64,000 bases of DNA from an uncultured Muribaculaceae bacterium (lineage in GTDB: Bacteria > Bacteroidota > Bacteroidia > Bacteroidales > Muribaculaceae): the NCBI GenBank assembly GCA_910576775.1, contig CAJTJV010000006.1, positions 1 to 64,000 on the forward strand. Direction: 5' to 3'. Below are positions 53,249 to 62,444 of this stretch, piece after piece (within the stretch, counting starts at the first letter, position 1; every line of letters begins with the position of its first letter). The translations under genes and the position numbers were made by a program. The notes beneath the pieces were generated by a model, which was given only the letters and a program-made list of their open reading frames with translations, was not told where the DNA came from and searched no databases.

Positions 53249-53554
53249 TTAGCACTTGATTTCCACTTCTACGCCGCTGGGAAGCTCGAGTTTCATCAGA
53301 GCGTCGACAATTTTGGGAGTGGCGTTGTAGATGTCGATAAGACGCTTGTAGCAATTGAGTTCGAACTGCTCGCGGCTCTTCTTATTGACGAAAGTAGAGC
53401 GGTTCACCGTGAAGATGCGCTTGTGGGTGGGCAGTGGAATGGGTCCGCTGATAACCGCGCCTATCGACTTTACGGTCTTTACGATTTTCTCGGCCGACTT
53501 GTCGACGAGACTGTGGTCGTAAGATTTAAGTTTGATGCGAATTACGGGATTCAT
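53249..53554 (-). CDS. rpsJ: Ribosomal protein uS10
   Basis: A 101-residue protein and NusB partner. It has IRIKLKSYDHSLVDKSAEKI, ISGPIPLPTHKRIFTVNRS and the terminal LPSGVEVEIKC. It lies 18 bp after fusA; the tuf gene normally between fusA and rpsJ in proteobacteria is absent here. Confidence 0.97.
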   Translation of the reverse strand: MNPVIRIKLKSYDHSLVDKSAEKIVKTVKSIGAVISGPIPLPTHKRIFTVNRSTFVNKKSREQFELNCYKRLIDIYNATPKIVDALMKLELPSGVEVEIKC

Positions 53555-53572
53555 ATTTTAGGGTGTATTATT

Positions 53573-55699
53573 TTATTTGAGAAGGTCTACACGGCCCTGG
53601 CACTCTGTGAGCACGTCCTTGGCGATAGAGTTGGAAACTTCAGAGTAGTGTGAGAACGACATCGTCGAGGTTGCGCGGCCGGAAGTGATGGTACGGAGCG
53701 CTGTCACATAACCGAACATTTCAGCAAGCGGAGCCTTAGCTTTTACAACGCGTGCGCCGGAACGGCTTGTTTCCATGCCTTCTACCTGGCCGCGACGCTT
53801 GTTGAGGTCGGAGATAACATCACCCATCGATTCCTCGGGTGTAACAACCTCGATCTTCATGATGGGCTCAAGCAGCACGGGGCCGGCTTTCTCACAGGCT
53901 TTCTTGAATGCCTGGATGGCGCAGAGCTCGAAGGATAGCTGATCGGAGTCAACCGGGTGGAATGAACCGTCGATTACAGTTACCTTGAGATGCTCCACGG
54001 GATAACCTGCAAGAACGCCGTTCTTCATGGCTGTCGTGAAGCCCTTCTGGATGGACGGAATGAATTCCTTGGGAATATTGCCACCCTTGACTTCGTCGAC
54101 AAACTGGAGATTGCCTTCGAAACCTTCGTCAACGGGTTCGACACGCACGATGATATCAGCGAACTTACCACGGCCACCTGTCTGCTTCTTGAATACCTCG
54201 CGAAGCTCGACGGGACGGGTGATGGATTCCTTGTAGGTAACCTGCGGACGACCCTGATTACATTCTACCTTGAATTCGCGACGGAGACGGTCGATAATGA
54301 TGTCGAGGTGAAGCTCGCCCATACCGGAGATTACGGTCTGGCCGGTTTCCTCGTTTGTCTCTACGCGGAATGTCGGGTCTTCTTCAGCGAGTTTCTGAAG
54401 GCCGACACCGAGTTTGTCAAGGTCTTTCTGAGTCTTGGGCTCTACGGCGATACCGATAACGGGATCGGGGAATTCCATAGCTTCGAGAACGATAGGAGCG
54501 TTTTCATCGCAGAGCGTATCACCGGTGCGGATATCCTTGAAACCTACACCTGCGCCGATATCACCGCAACCGATCTGCTCTTTTGCGTTCTGATGGTTGG
54601 AGTGCATCTGGAACAGACGCGACACACGCTCTTTCTTGCCGGAACGACTGTTGAGAACGTACGAACCGGCATTGACATCGCCGGAGTAAACACGGAAGAA
54701 GCACAGACGGCCGACATAGGGGTCGGTAGCAATCTTGAAAGCCAGCGCACACATGGGAGCGTCGCTGGAGGGCTCGCGTGTAAGTATTTCTTCAGAGTTG
54801 TCAACAGAATGGCCTTCTACAGCACCACTGTCGACCGGGCTGGGCAGATATGCGCAGACAGCGTCGAGAAGGCACTGTACACCTTTATTCTTAAATGACG
54901 AACCGCAAATCATAGGAACTACATCCATCGAGAGAGTCGCCTTGCGGAGAGCTTTCTTGATTTCGTCGATAGTGATTGTAGAGGGGTCGTCAAAATATTT
55001 AGTCATGAGATCGTCGTCATATTCGGCGATTTTCTCAAGCATCTTGTCACGCCAGCTTTCGGCTTCCTCACGAAGAGATTCGGGAATTTCGTCAATTTCA
55101 TAGTCGGCACCCATTGTCTCATCATGCCACAGGATAGCCTTCATCTGAATAAGGTCGATAACACCTTTGAATGTCTCTTCAGCGCCGATAGGCATCTGAA
55201 TGGGGCAGGGATTTGCGCCGAGAACATCATGCACCTGACGCACCACCTCGAAGAAATTGGCACCGGAGCGGTCCATCTTGTTCACGTAGCCGATGCGGGG
55301 CACATTATATTTGTCAGCCTGACGCCATACAGTCTCCGACTGGGGTTCCACACCGCCTACGGCGCAGAAAGCGGCGACAGCACCATCGAGAACGCGGAGC
55401 GAACGCTCTACCTCGACAGTAAAATCGACGTGTCCCGGAGTGTCAATCAGGTTGATTTTATATTTGTCGTCGTTATATTTCCAGAAAGTAGTTGTGGCGG
55501 CGGATGTAATAGTAATACCGCGCTCCTGTTCCTGTTCCATCCAGTCCATTGTAGCGGCACCGTCGTGAACCTCACCGATCTTGTGGGTCAGACCCGTATA
55601 GAAAAGGATGCGCTCGGAAGTTGTGGTCTTACCGGCATCGATGTGAGCCATAATGCCGATATTGCGCGTATATTTAAGTAATTCGTCAGATTTTGCCAT
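53573..55699 (-). CDS. fusA: Elongation factor G
   Basis: A 708-residue translational GTPase that drives ribosomal translocation. GTP-binding motifs: AHIDAGKTTT (residues 18-27), the switch-I RGITITSAATT, DTPGHVDF and NKMDRSG. Domains II-V follow to the end with AGYPVEHLKVTVIDGSFHPV and GRATSTMSFSHYSEV. Length is normal; the C-terminus ends 18 bp before rpsJ. Confidence 0.97.
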   Translation of the reverse strand: MAKSDELLKYTRNIGIMAHIDAGKTTTSERILFYTGLTHKIGEVHDGAATMDWMEQEQERGITITSAATTTFWKYNDDKYKINLIDTPGHVDFTVEVERSLRVLDGAVAAFCAVGGVEPQSETVWRQADKYNVPRIGYVNKMDRSGANFFEVVRQVHDVLGANPCPIQMPIGAEETFKGVIDLIQMKAILWHDETMGADYEIDEIPESLREEAESWRDKMLEKIAEYDDDLMTKYFDDPSTITIDEIKKALRKATLSMDVVPMICGSSFKNKGVQCLLDAVCAYLPSPVDSGAVEGHSVDNSEEILTREPSSDAPMCALAFKIATDPYVGRLCFFRVYSGDVNAGSYVLNSRSGKKERVSRLFQMHSNHQNAKEQIGCGDIGAGVGFKDIRTGDTLCDENAPIVLEAMEFPDPVIGIAVEPKTQKDLDKLGVGLQKLAEEDPTFRVETNEETGQTVISGMGELHLDIIIDRLRREFKVECNQGRPQVTYKESITRPVELREVFKKQTGGRGKFADIIVRVEPVDEGFEGNLQFVDEVKGGNIPKEFIPSIQKGFTTAMKNGVLAGYPVEHLKVTVIDGSFHPVDSDQLSFELCAIQAFKKACEKAGPVLLEPIMKIEVVTPEESMGDVISDLNKRRGQVEGMETSRSGARVVKAKAPLAEMFGYVTALRTITSGRATSTMSFSHYSEVSNSIAKDVLTECQGRVDLLK

Positions 55700-55735
55700 T
55701 GTTTGAATGCAGAATTATATTCAACGAAAAGCCGC

Positions 55736-56212
55736 TTAAAAACGGAAATGTGCGAAGGCGCGGTTAGCTTCGGCCATCTTGTGCATGTCTTCTTTACGTT
55801 TGAAAGCGCCGCCCTGATTATTGAAAGCATCGACAACTTCGGCAGCGAGTTTATCGGCCATTGTCTTGCCTCCGCGCTTGCGGGCGTAAGAAATAAGGTT
55901 TTTCATTGAAATAGACTCCTTGCGGTCGGCACGGATTTCAGTAGGAACCTGAAAGGTTGCGCCACCGACACGACGGCTCTTCACTTCTACCAGGGGGGTA
56001 ACATTCTCAAGAGCCTTCTTCCAGATATCAAGACTGGAGAGCTCTTCATTCGGCATCTTCGATTTCACAATCTCGAGTGCTGTGTAAAAGATAGTGAAGG
56101 CAGTGTTCTTTTTACCGTCATACATAAGGTGGTTCACGAATTTTGTAACGCGGACATCACCAAAGACGGGATCGGGCAGAATAAGCCGTTTCTTAGGTTT
56201 TGACTTTCTCAT
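55736..56212 (-). CDS. rpsG: Ribosomal protein uS7
   Basis: A 158-residue head-assembly protein (MRKSKPKKRLILPDPVFGDV, LEVKSRRVGGATFQVPTEIR). It lies 36 bp upstream of fusA and 182 bp downstream of rpsL. Confidence 0.97.
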   Translation of the reverse strand: MRKSKPKKRLILPDPVFGDVRVTKFVNHLMYDGKKNTAFTIFYTALEIVKSKMPNEELSSLDIWKKALENVTPLVEVKSRRVGGATFQVPTEIRADRKESISMKNLISYARKRGGKTMADKLAAEVVDAFNNQGGAFKRKEDMHKMAEANRAFAHFRF

Positions 56213-56394
56213 CTGAGTGTCTGTTTTGTTTTTGATTGCTTGGTTGCTTGCTTCGTTATTCTTCAGCGGAAGGCCTCTGCCTGGCGCTTACTCAACCTTG
56301 GTCTGCTGCAAGAAATGCAAAAACGAGTTAATGAAAATTTGTTTTACTCGGGTGCTATAAGATTTCTTCACCCGTCATATTTAATAATGACGGA
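56213..56394 (-). other. Non-coding gap between rpsL and rpsG
   Basis: A 182-bp gap inside the str block. A hairpin with 7-bp arms (ccgtcat/atgacgg, 56373-56394) starts at the rpsL stop and has an AT-rich 8-nt loop. No T-run terminator. In E. coli the rpsL-rpsG spacer holds an S7-binding regulatory site; a similar role is possible here. Confidence 0.4.
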
Positions 56395-56784
56395 TTACTT
56401 CTTGGCAGCACCGGCCTTGGGTCGCTTGGCTCCGTATTTGGAACGACGCTGTGTACGGTCTTTCACACCAGCGGTATCAAGTGTACCGCGAACAATGTGA
56501 TAGCGTACACCGGGAAGATCCTTCACACGGCCTCCGCGCACCAGAACAATCGAGTGCTCCTGCAGGTTGTGACCTTCACCGGGAATATAGGAGTTAACCT
56601 CCTTGCCATTGGTGAGACGGACACGCGCCACTTTGCGCATTGCCGAGTTAGGTTTCTTGGGGGTGGTGGTGTACACACGCACACAAACACCGCGACGCTG
56701 CGGGCAGCTATCGAGAGCAGGACTTTTACTCTTGTCCTCCAGAGCCACGCGACCTTTGCGTACTAATTGCTGAATTGTAGGCAT
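56395..56784 (-). CDS. rpsL: Ribosomal protein uS12
   Basis: A 129-residue decoding-site protein, first gene of the cluster. It starts MPTIQQLVRKGRVALEDKSK and has TTPKKPNSAMRKVARVRL. Lys43 and Lys88 (E. coli numbering coincides here) are the wild-type residues linked to streptomycin sensitivity, and Asp89 is the usual methylthiolation site. It has a leader of about 165 nt from the promoter at 56956-56987. Confidence 0.97.
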   Translation of the reverse strand: MPTIQQLVRKGRVALEDKSKSPALDSCPQRRGVCVRVYTTTPKKPNSAMRKVARVRLTNGKEVNSYIPGEGHNLQEHSIVLVRGGRVKDLPGVRYHIVRGTLDTAGVKDRTQRRSKYGAKRPKAGAAKK

Positions 56785-56955
56785 CTTAGTTTGTTTGTTG
56801 TTACTTAAAATATCCTTTATGTTCGTTTTCTCTCGTTTTCATCGTCGAACCACGCATGATTTAATCACCCGCGCACGCACTTATAAAGCCACCTATCACA
56901 CTAACCATCAACAAGTTAGCAATGAAATGGCATTTGAGCGTTCTGTTCAACGGTG

Positions 56956-56987
56956 CAAAGTTAGCAATTATTCAACTAATTACCAAA
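56956..56987 (-). promoter_or_regulatory. Promoter of the rpsL-to-rplQ cluster
   Basis: TTTG (56984-56987 on the minus strand) is followed after exactly 20 bases by TAACTTTG (56956-56963), a full consensus match. Transcription should start near 56949, about 165 nt before the rpsL start, an unusually long leader. It is the only strong promoter seen in the 18-kb cluster. Confidence 0.7.
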
Positions 56988-57088
56988 GAATTCCAAAAAT
57001 ATTTTTTTCAAAAAACGTATATTTTTTTCCGACTCCATATCGGCACCTTTCAAGAGGAATCGACAGCATATATCAACACACGGCATCG

Positions 57089-57120
57089 TTTGGCTTTTAT
57101 TGCATTTTTTCGTAATTTCG
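57089..57120 (+). promoter_or_regulatory. Promoter of the SpoU methyltransferase gene
   Basis: TTTG (57089-57092) is followed after 20 bases by TAATTTCG (57113-57120), one base off consensus. The start would fall about 10 nt before the ATG at 57138. Confidence 0.55.
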
Positions 57121-57137
57121 CCCCAATTTCAATCACA

Positions 57138-57803
57138 ATGGACAAAACACAAAAAGTTCTAATCTACGACTCCCTGTCGCAGCATTTCAGACAGGCCGAC
57201 GCAGCAGAAGTTCCGCCCGGAGAAATAATCATGAATCTCCCCCCGGAACAACCCGGAGCGGCACAAAAGAAAAGCATCGAAGCGATGCACCGCACCGACA
57301 TCGAGCATTTCAGAACACAACGAAAAATGCCCGTAGCCGTCGTTCTCGACAATATACGGTCTCTCAACAACATAGGCTCAATTTTTCGCACTTGCGACGG
57401 CTTCGCATGCAGTGGCATCATATTGTGTGGCATAACCGCCACCCCACCATCTCCGGAAATTCACAAAACCGCTCTCGGCGCCGAATTGAGTATGAACTGG
57501 CACTACCGGACATCGACACGCGAAGCCATAGAAGAACTGCGGCGAGAAGGCTACACTATTGTATGCCTCGAACAGGTACACGGCAGCGTGGCGCTCCAGG
57601 ATTTCCTGCCCGACCCGACGGCAAAATACGCGCTGATAGTCGGCAACGAGGTCGACGGAGTGGATCCAGGAATTGTAGCCGACGCCGATCTTTACCTCGA
57701 AATACCCCAGAGCGGCACCAAACACTCGCTAAACGTCGCGGTCGCCACAGCCGTGACACTTTGGGAATTCTACCGTCATTCCGATATTGTTGGAAAAGTT
57801 TGA
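57138..57803 (+). CDS. SpoU/TrmH-family RNA 2'-O-methyltransferase
   Basis: A 221-residue SPOUT methyltransferase that methylates ribose 2'-OH in tRNA or rRNA with SAM. Family motif 1 is NIRSLNNIGSIFRTCDGF, motif 2 is IVGNEVDGVD, and motif 3 is IPQSGTKHSLNVAVATAVT, which contributes the knotted SAM site. An N-terminal extension of about 65 residues precedes it. The exact target base is not deducible. ATG at 57138 gives the shortest sensible protein and fits the promoter; the frame runs upstream to 56922 without homology. The S66 peptidase gene follows by 1 bp. Confidence 0.9.
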   Translation: MDKTQKVLIYDSLSQHFRQADAAEVPPGEIIMNLPPEQPGAAQKKSIEAMHRTDIEHFRTQRKMPVAVVLDNIRSLNNIGSIFRTCDGFACSGIILCGITATPPSPEIHKTALGAELSMNWHYRTSTREAIEELRREGYTIVCLEQVHGSVALQDFLPDPTAKYALIVGNEVDGVDPGIVADADLYLEIPQSGTKHSLNVAVATAVTLWEFYRHSDIVGKV

Positions 57804-57804
57804 C

Positions 57805-58716
57805 ATGAAAAAAGACATTATTTTCCCCAAGCCCCTCAAAAAGGGCGATAAAATAGCCATCTGCTCACCGGCGAGCAAGATAGATCCGGAAATTGTAGAA
57901 AAAGCAATCCCCATCCTCGAAAGCGAAGGCTGGCGCGTAGAGGTGATGTCTCATGCGCTGGGCGAGTCCGGAACATACTCCGGCACCGACGCCGAACGCC
58001 TCTCCGACCTACGAACAGCCATTCTCGATCCCGACGTCCGCGCCATAATCTGCTCTCGCGGCGGCTACGGCGTAGTACATCTCATGGACGAGCTGAACCG
58101 TCTTCCGCTGCGCGACGACCCCAAATGGATTGCCGGCTTTTCCGACATATCGGCGCTCCACGCCCTGATGGCAGCCAACGGTATTGCAAGCATACATTCC
58201 TCGATGTGCGCCGCAATAAAGGAAGGCACTGACAACGAGGACAACAAAACCCTTTTCGGAATACTCCGCGGCGAACGTCCGGTCCACATCTTCGACAGCC
58301 ACGACTACGACCGCCAGGGCATAGCCACAGGACACCTGCAAGGCGGCAATCTCGCCGTGATAGCCGATTTGATAAACACGCCTTTCGACATAATAGAGCC
58401 GGATACGATACTCTTCATCGAGGACGTGTCCGAACCAGTTTACAAAATTGAACGCATCCTCTACCAGCTTAAACTCAGCGGCGTCCTCGGCAAGCTCAAA
58501 GGACTGATTGTAGGGCAGTTCACCGACTATAAGCCCGACAGCAACTATCCGAACATGGAGACTATGATACACGACATGACAGCGGAGTACGACTACCCCG
58601 TGGCCTTCAATGTCCCCGTCGGACACGTCGACCACAACATCCCGCTCATCGAATCGGCTCCGATAACACTCAAAGTAAGCCCCTCCGGACGCAACAGCAT
58701 CATATTCCACCGCTAA
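57805..58716 (+). CDS. LD-carboxypeptidase (peptidase family S66)
   Basis: A 303-residue cytoplasmic serine peptidase that removes the terminal D-Ala from recycled murein tetrapeptides. It has GDKIAICSPAS at the N-terminus, ICSRGGYG, the catalytic serine in GFSDISALH, the FIEDVSEPVYKIERIL block with the catalytic Glu, and FNVPVGHVDHNIPL with the catalytic His. The ATG at 57805 starts the family domain; a TTG six codons upstream is the only alternative. It is close to the murein-synthesis cluster that follows. Confidence 0.9.
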   Translation: MKKDIIFPKPLKKGDKIAICSPASKIDPEIVEKAIPILESEGWRVEVMSHALGESGTYSGTDAERLSDLRTAILDPDVRAIICSRGGYGVVHLMDELNRLPLRDDPKWIAGFSDISALHALMAANGIASIHSSMCAAIKEGTDNEDNKTLFGILRGERPVHIFDSHDYDRQGIATGHLQGGNLAVIADLINTPFDIIEPDTILFIEDVSEPVYKIERILYQLKLSGVLGKLKGLIVGQFTDYKPDSNYPNMETMIHDMTAEYDYPVAFNVPVGHVDHNIPLIESAPITLKVSPSGRNSIIFHR

Positions 58717-58739
58717 AACAGCTTCATACACAAACCACA

Positions 58740-58775
58740 ATGCAGCCGGGACAAGCGCCTTCCTTCCGGCTGCAT
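58740..58775 (+). terminator. Probable terminator after the S66 peptidase gene
   Basis: Perfect 10-bp arms atgcagccgg (58740-58749) and ccggctgcat (58766-58775) with a 16-nt loop, 24 bp after the stop. The following sequence is only mildly T-rich. Confidence 0.5.
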
Positions 58776-58801
58776 ATTCATATTGCCCGTACACGATTAT
58801 T

Positions 58802-58965
58802 TACATTTGCAAACAGAAAAAATCATCTCCAGAACACATCCTGACTGAATGTTGATAACTTTTTCAACCATAAGCAAAGAAAAGTAAGTTTTAATATGTA
58901 AACTTTCGCGAAAAAGACGTAATTTTGGAGCCTATTTCAAGGGGTGTTCCAATGGCGCTCTTTTT
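58802..58965 (+). promoter_or_regulatory. Leader region of the dcw cluster with two candidate promoters and a terminator-like hairpin
   Basis: Two boxes fit TAnnTTTG, TACATTTG (58802-58809) and TAATTTTG (58920-58927); neither has a clear -33 TTTG. Just before rsmH, a 9-bp stem with one bulge (58928-58936 with 58951-58960) is followed by TTTTTT. The second box overlaps the start of this hairpin, so the hairpin would only act on transcripts that begin further upstream. Confidence 0.4.
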
Positions 58966-58983
58966 TCATTGCAATTCATTCCG

Positions 58984-59895
58984 ATGGCAGAAGATATCTA
59001 TCACATTCCGGCACTACTCGAACCAACACTCGACGGACTCAACATCAAGAAAAACGGCATATATGTCGACGTAACCCTCGGGGGAGCCGGCCATACCCGT
59101 GCTATTCTTGACAGACTCGGGCCCAACGGGCGTTTATTCTCCTTCGACCAGGACATAGAAGCAATAGAGCGTGCGCCTCACGACCCGAGACTTACAACCG
59201 TACATTCCAATTTCTGTTATCTGCTGAATTTCATGGATTTCTACGGCGTCGACGGCAAAGTCGACGGTATTCTCGCCGACCTCGGAGTGTCATTCCATCA
59301 TTTCGACGACGCCACCCGCGGGTTCTCATTCCGCGCCGACGGTCCTCTTGACATGCGCATGAACCCCGATGCACGCCTCAGCGCCGCCGATATCGTTGCC
59401 AATGCCGATGAGGACAAGCTCACTGAAATATTCCGCATCTACGGAGAACTCAAACAGGCCCGACGGATAGCTCACCGCCTTATAGACCTGCGGTCGGTAT
59501 CTCCCGTAACCACAACCGGCCAACTCACCGAAGCCGTAGCTCCACTGCTCAATCCCGCACGGGAAAAGAAAGAACTCGCCCAGGTATTCCAGGCCCTACG
59601 CATAGAAGTGAACAGCGAAATGAACGTTCTCGCCACACTCCTTTCGTCGTCACTTGCCACCCTCACTCCCGGGGGACGCCTCGCAATCATAACCTACCAT
59701 TCGCTTGAAGACCGCATGGTGAAGAATTTCATGCGCACAGGCACCATAACCGGACGTGAGGAAAAAGACTTTTTCGGCAATACAGCCTCGCCCATACGTC
59801 CGCTGACATCCAAACCCGTTGTACCGGATGATGAAGAAATTGAACGCAACCCCCGCAGCCGCAGCGCAAAACTGCGTATAGGCGTCAAACTCTGA
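58984..59895 (+). CDS. rsmH: 16S rRNA m4C1402 methyltransferase
   Basis: A 303-residue SAM-dependent methyltransferase (MraW) that methylates N4 of C1402 in 16S rRNA. It shows YHIPALLEPTLDGLNIKKNG, the VDVTLGGAGHTRAIL SAM-binding block, LADLGVSFHHFDDATRGFSF, FQALRIEVNSEMN and ITYHSLEDRMVKNFM. First gene of the dcw cluster here; the mraZ gene that often precedes it is absent. The ATG at 58984 starts the domain; the longer in-frame read from 58969 begins at a TTG. Confidence 0.94.
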   Translation: MAEDIYHIPALLEPTLDGLNIKKNGIYVDVTLGGAGHTRAILDRLGPNGRLFSFDQDIEAIERAPHDPRLTTVHSNFCYLLNFMDFYGVDGKVDGILADLGVSFHHFDDATRGFSFRADGPLDMRMNPDARLSAADIVANADEDKLTEIFRIYGELKQARRIAHRLIDLRSVSPVTTTGQLTEAVAPLLNPAREKKELAQVFQALRIEVNSEMNVLATLLSSSLATLTPGGRLAIITYHSLEDRMVKNFMRTGTITGREEKDFFGNTASPIRPLTSKPVVPDDEEIERNPRSRSAKLRIGVKL

Positions 59896-59901
59896 ATTGC
59901 C

Positions 59902-60270
59902 ATGAGTCCGAAATTAAACGACATAATGAGCCGCATCTTCAATTTCATGCGGCACCTGATACAGGGCGACGGCGTGTCAAGCCGCTTTTTCAAAAAGCAT
60001 TTCTTCGTCACGGGCTTCGTACTGCTTGCATGTGTGCTCATGATAGCCATGCGCTTCCAGTGCATAACGAGCGACAACACCATCGACTCGCTCAATCGCC
60101 AGATTGCCGTCATGAGTACTGAAAAACAGAAAGAACGGTCTCTCTACATGACTCTGACACGCGAGTCTGCAATGGCACATCTCGTCGACAGCCTGAAACT
60201 CGGACTTTCCGTGCCCGACGAACACCCCCGCATCATAACCGTCCAACCCTCAGAATCCAACGGGCAATGA
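59902..60270 (+). CDS. ftsL: FtsL-like cell-division protein
   Basis: A 122-residue bitopic protein: a cytoplasmic part with charged residues, one membrane span (about 36-52, FVTGFVLLACVLMIAMRF) and a periplasmic helical region (NTIDSLNRQIAVMSTEKQK) suited for a coiled coil. It lies between rsmH and ftsI, the usual ftsL position, and overlaps ftsI (ATGA). The sequence itself is poorly conserved, so the call rests on topology and location. Confidence 0.8.
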   Translation: MSPKLNDIMSRIFNFMRHLIQGDGVSSRFFKKHFFVTGFVLLACVLMIAMRFQCITSDNTIDSLNRQIAVMSTEKQKERSLYMTLTRESAMAHLVDSLKLGLSVPDEHPRIITVQPSESNGQ

Positions 60271-62444
60271 CTTCCACCAACTCTTCTCGCCGTACAAAAA
60301 ACTCAAAAGTAAACTCGAACCACGCCTTCATCGTGGGGCGCTTCGGCATCATTTTCGTCATCACTACCCTTATTGCCTTTGCAATCGCCTTCAAGCTCGT
60401 CGGCACCACTGTCGTACATGCAGACAAATGGAACAACAAGGCCGCAGGCACCCTCAACCGCATCGACACCGTCATGCCATACCGGGGCGAGATACTCGCC
60501 TCCGACGGCAGTATCCTCGCAACGAATCTATACTATTTCAACGTGATGATGGATCTGCGTTCCGAAGCCTTCAAAGTCGTCGAATTCAATGCAGCCCTCC
60601 CCACGCTCTGCGATTCCCTTGCAAAATATCTGCCGCAACGCAATGCCAAAGAATGGCGCAAGAAATTCGATGTGCAGATGAAAAAACATATCAGCAAGCG
60701 CACACGCAATTTCGTGCTGGCCAAAGGAGTTCCCAGCGACGTCGTCGAACGCATAAAGAAATTCCCCTTCTTCCGCGATTTCAAGCGCGCAGGCCACACC
60801 GGCCTTAAAGTAGAACCGGTATTGAAACGAGTCTACCCCTTCGGCAACATGGCGCGCCGAAGCATCGGACGCGTAGGCATGACGGAAAGCGACCCTGCAG
60901 TACACGGCATCTCCGGTCTCGAATGCGCTCTGGACACTCTTCTTTTCGGCAAGTGCGGCACACGACGCCTCGCATTGTCGAACCGTGGCACCAAAATGGT
61001 TGTAGACGTCCCCGCCGTCGACGGCTACGATGTCTACTCTACAATCGACATAACGATGCAGGATATCCTCGAAGCCGAGCTGAACGACATGCTCGTCAAA
61101 TCCCAGGCTCAATGGGGCACCGCAATACTGATGGAAGTCGCTACCGGTGATATAAAAGCCATATCCAATCTCGAACTTGACAAGAAAAGTCGCCATCCGG
61201 TCTATATCGAAGCTCTCAACCGTGCATTGCAGGCCTACGAGCCAGGCTCGGTGATGAAAGTGATGACAATGGCAGTCGGTCTCGAAAAAGGCTTCGCCAA
61301 GCCCATCGGCCGCGAATACTCCATAGGACATACCATAACATATCTCAACCGCCGCCTCAGCGACACACATTCACCTGCCACTCTCCCGATAAGCCGCTTC
61401 ATCGAATATTCATCGAACATCGGTATGGTGAAAATGACGATGCCTTATTATGAAAACCGCCGTAAACAGTTCCGCGCCGACCTCGCCGAAATGGGCTTCT
61501 TCGACACCCTCAATACCGGCATGGTCGGAGAGCGCCCGCCGCTATTCATCTCCAACCCCTCGAAGCTCGACCTTTCGCGAATGGTATTCGGCTACGCGAC
61601 CGTAATACCGCCGCTCTATACCTGCGCCTTCTACAACGCCATCGCCAACGACGGACGATTCGTACGCCCGCGACTCGTCAAAGGACTGCGATCGCCCGAC
61701 GGCCGAGACTCCATGATGCCGGTGTCGTACGTCCGCGAGCGCATGATGAGTTCCGAAAACGCCGCAATCCTCCGCAAAATGATTCACGGCGTCGTATGGG
61801 AACAGGGAGGCACAGCAAAAGCCCTGCGCAACGACCTTGTCGAAATCGCGGGCAAGACCGGAACAAGCCGCATAGCGCTCGAAGACAACCGTCCGAGACG
61901 CGACGCCGACGGGAATCCCATCAAACTGGCACCATTTAAAGGCGGATATGTCGACGGTGCGCATTACCGAGTGACATTCTGCGGCTTTTTCCCATACGAA
62001 AACCCGAAATATACCTGCATAGTAGTTATCAACGACCCGCAGTTGCCCTACCGCGGCCCGGCGCTCAGCTCGGGAACCGTGCTTAAAAACGTAGCCCTGA
62101 AACTTTACGCCCGCAGCCTTCTGAACGACAATCCGGAATTTGTGGAGGCTCCGGAGGGCAACGGCCCCGTACTCTACTCGTCGTTCAACACCGACCGCAA
62201 CACCACCCTCAACCGACACCTGTCACTGCGCAAACCACGTGCAATCCGCCGTCCTGAAGACGCCGTGGCCGGGTGTGTGCCCGATGTAAAAGGCGTAAGC
62301 ATCCGTGAGGCGCTGTCGAAACTCGAGGCCTGCGGCTATTCCGTTGATTTCGACGGTGTGGGATATGTGTACATGCAAACCCCCGAAGCCGGCGCACAGG
62401 CCGGTCCGGGAACAAAAGTTAAACTTTCTCTGAGATATGACTGA
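60267..62444 (+). CDS. ftsI: Septal transpeptidase with a PASTA domain
   Basis: A 725-residue class B penicillin-binding protein that crosslinks septal murein. Membrane anchor at about 25-50 (IIFVITTLIAFAIAF), a dimerisation domain to about 250, then the transpeptidase domain with Ser328-Val-Met-Lys331, Ser382-Ser-Asn and Lys530-Thr-Gly. A PASTA domain closes the protein (about 660-722, VKGVSIREALSKLEACGYSV). Longer than E. coli FtsI because of the PASTA part, as in many Bacteroidota. It overlaps murE by 8 bp. Confidence 0.93.
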   Translation: MTSTNSSRRTKNSKVNSNHAFIVGRFGIIFVITTLIAFAIAFKLVGTTVVHADKWNNKAAGTLNRIDTVMPYRGEILASDGSILATNLYYFNVMMDLRSEAFKVVEFNAALPTLCDSLAKYLPQRNAKEWRKKFDVQMKKHISKRTRNFVLAKGVPSDVVERIKKFPFFRDFKRAGHTGLKVEPVLKRVYPFGNMARRSIGRVGMTESDPAVHGISGLECALDTLLFGKCGTRRLALSNRGTKMVVDVPAVDGYDVYSTIDITMQDILEAELNDMLVKSQAQWGTAILMEVATGDIKAISNLELDKKSRHPVYIEALNRALQAYEPGSVMKVMTMAVGLEKGFAKPIGREYSIGHTITYLNRRLSDTHSPATLPISRFIEYSSNIGMVKMTMPYYENRRKQFRADLAEMGFFDTLNTGMVGERPPLFISNPSKLDLSRMVFGYATVIPPLYTCAFYNAIANDGRFVRPRLVKGLRSPDGRDSMMPVSYVRERMMSSENAAILRKMIHGVVWEQGGTAKALRNDLVEIAGKTGTSRIALEDNRPRRDADGNPIKLAPFKGGYVDGAHYRVTFCGFFPYENPKYTCIVVINDPQLPYRGPALSSGTVLKNVALKLYARSLLNDNPEFVEAPEGNGPVLYSSFNTDRNTTLNRHLSLRKPRAIRRPEDAVAGCVPDVKGVSIREALSKLEACGYSVDFDGVGYVYMQTPEAGAQAGPGTKVKLSLRYD

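Noticed and set aside
53990..54898. 302-codon frame antisense to fusA
   Set aside because: It mirrors the codon pattern of fusA and shows no protein family; other long antisense frames in dnaE, ftsI and rplC were rejected for the same reason.
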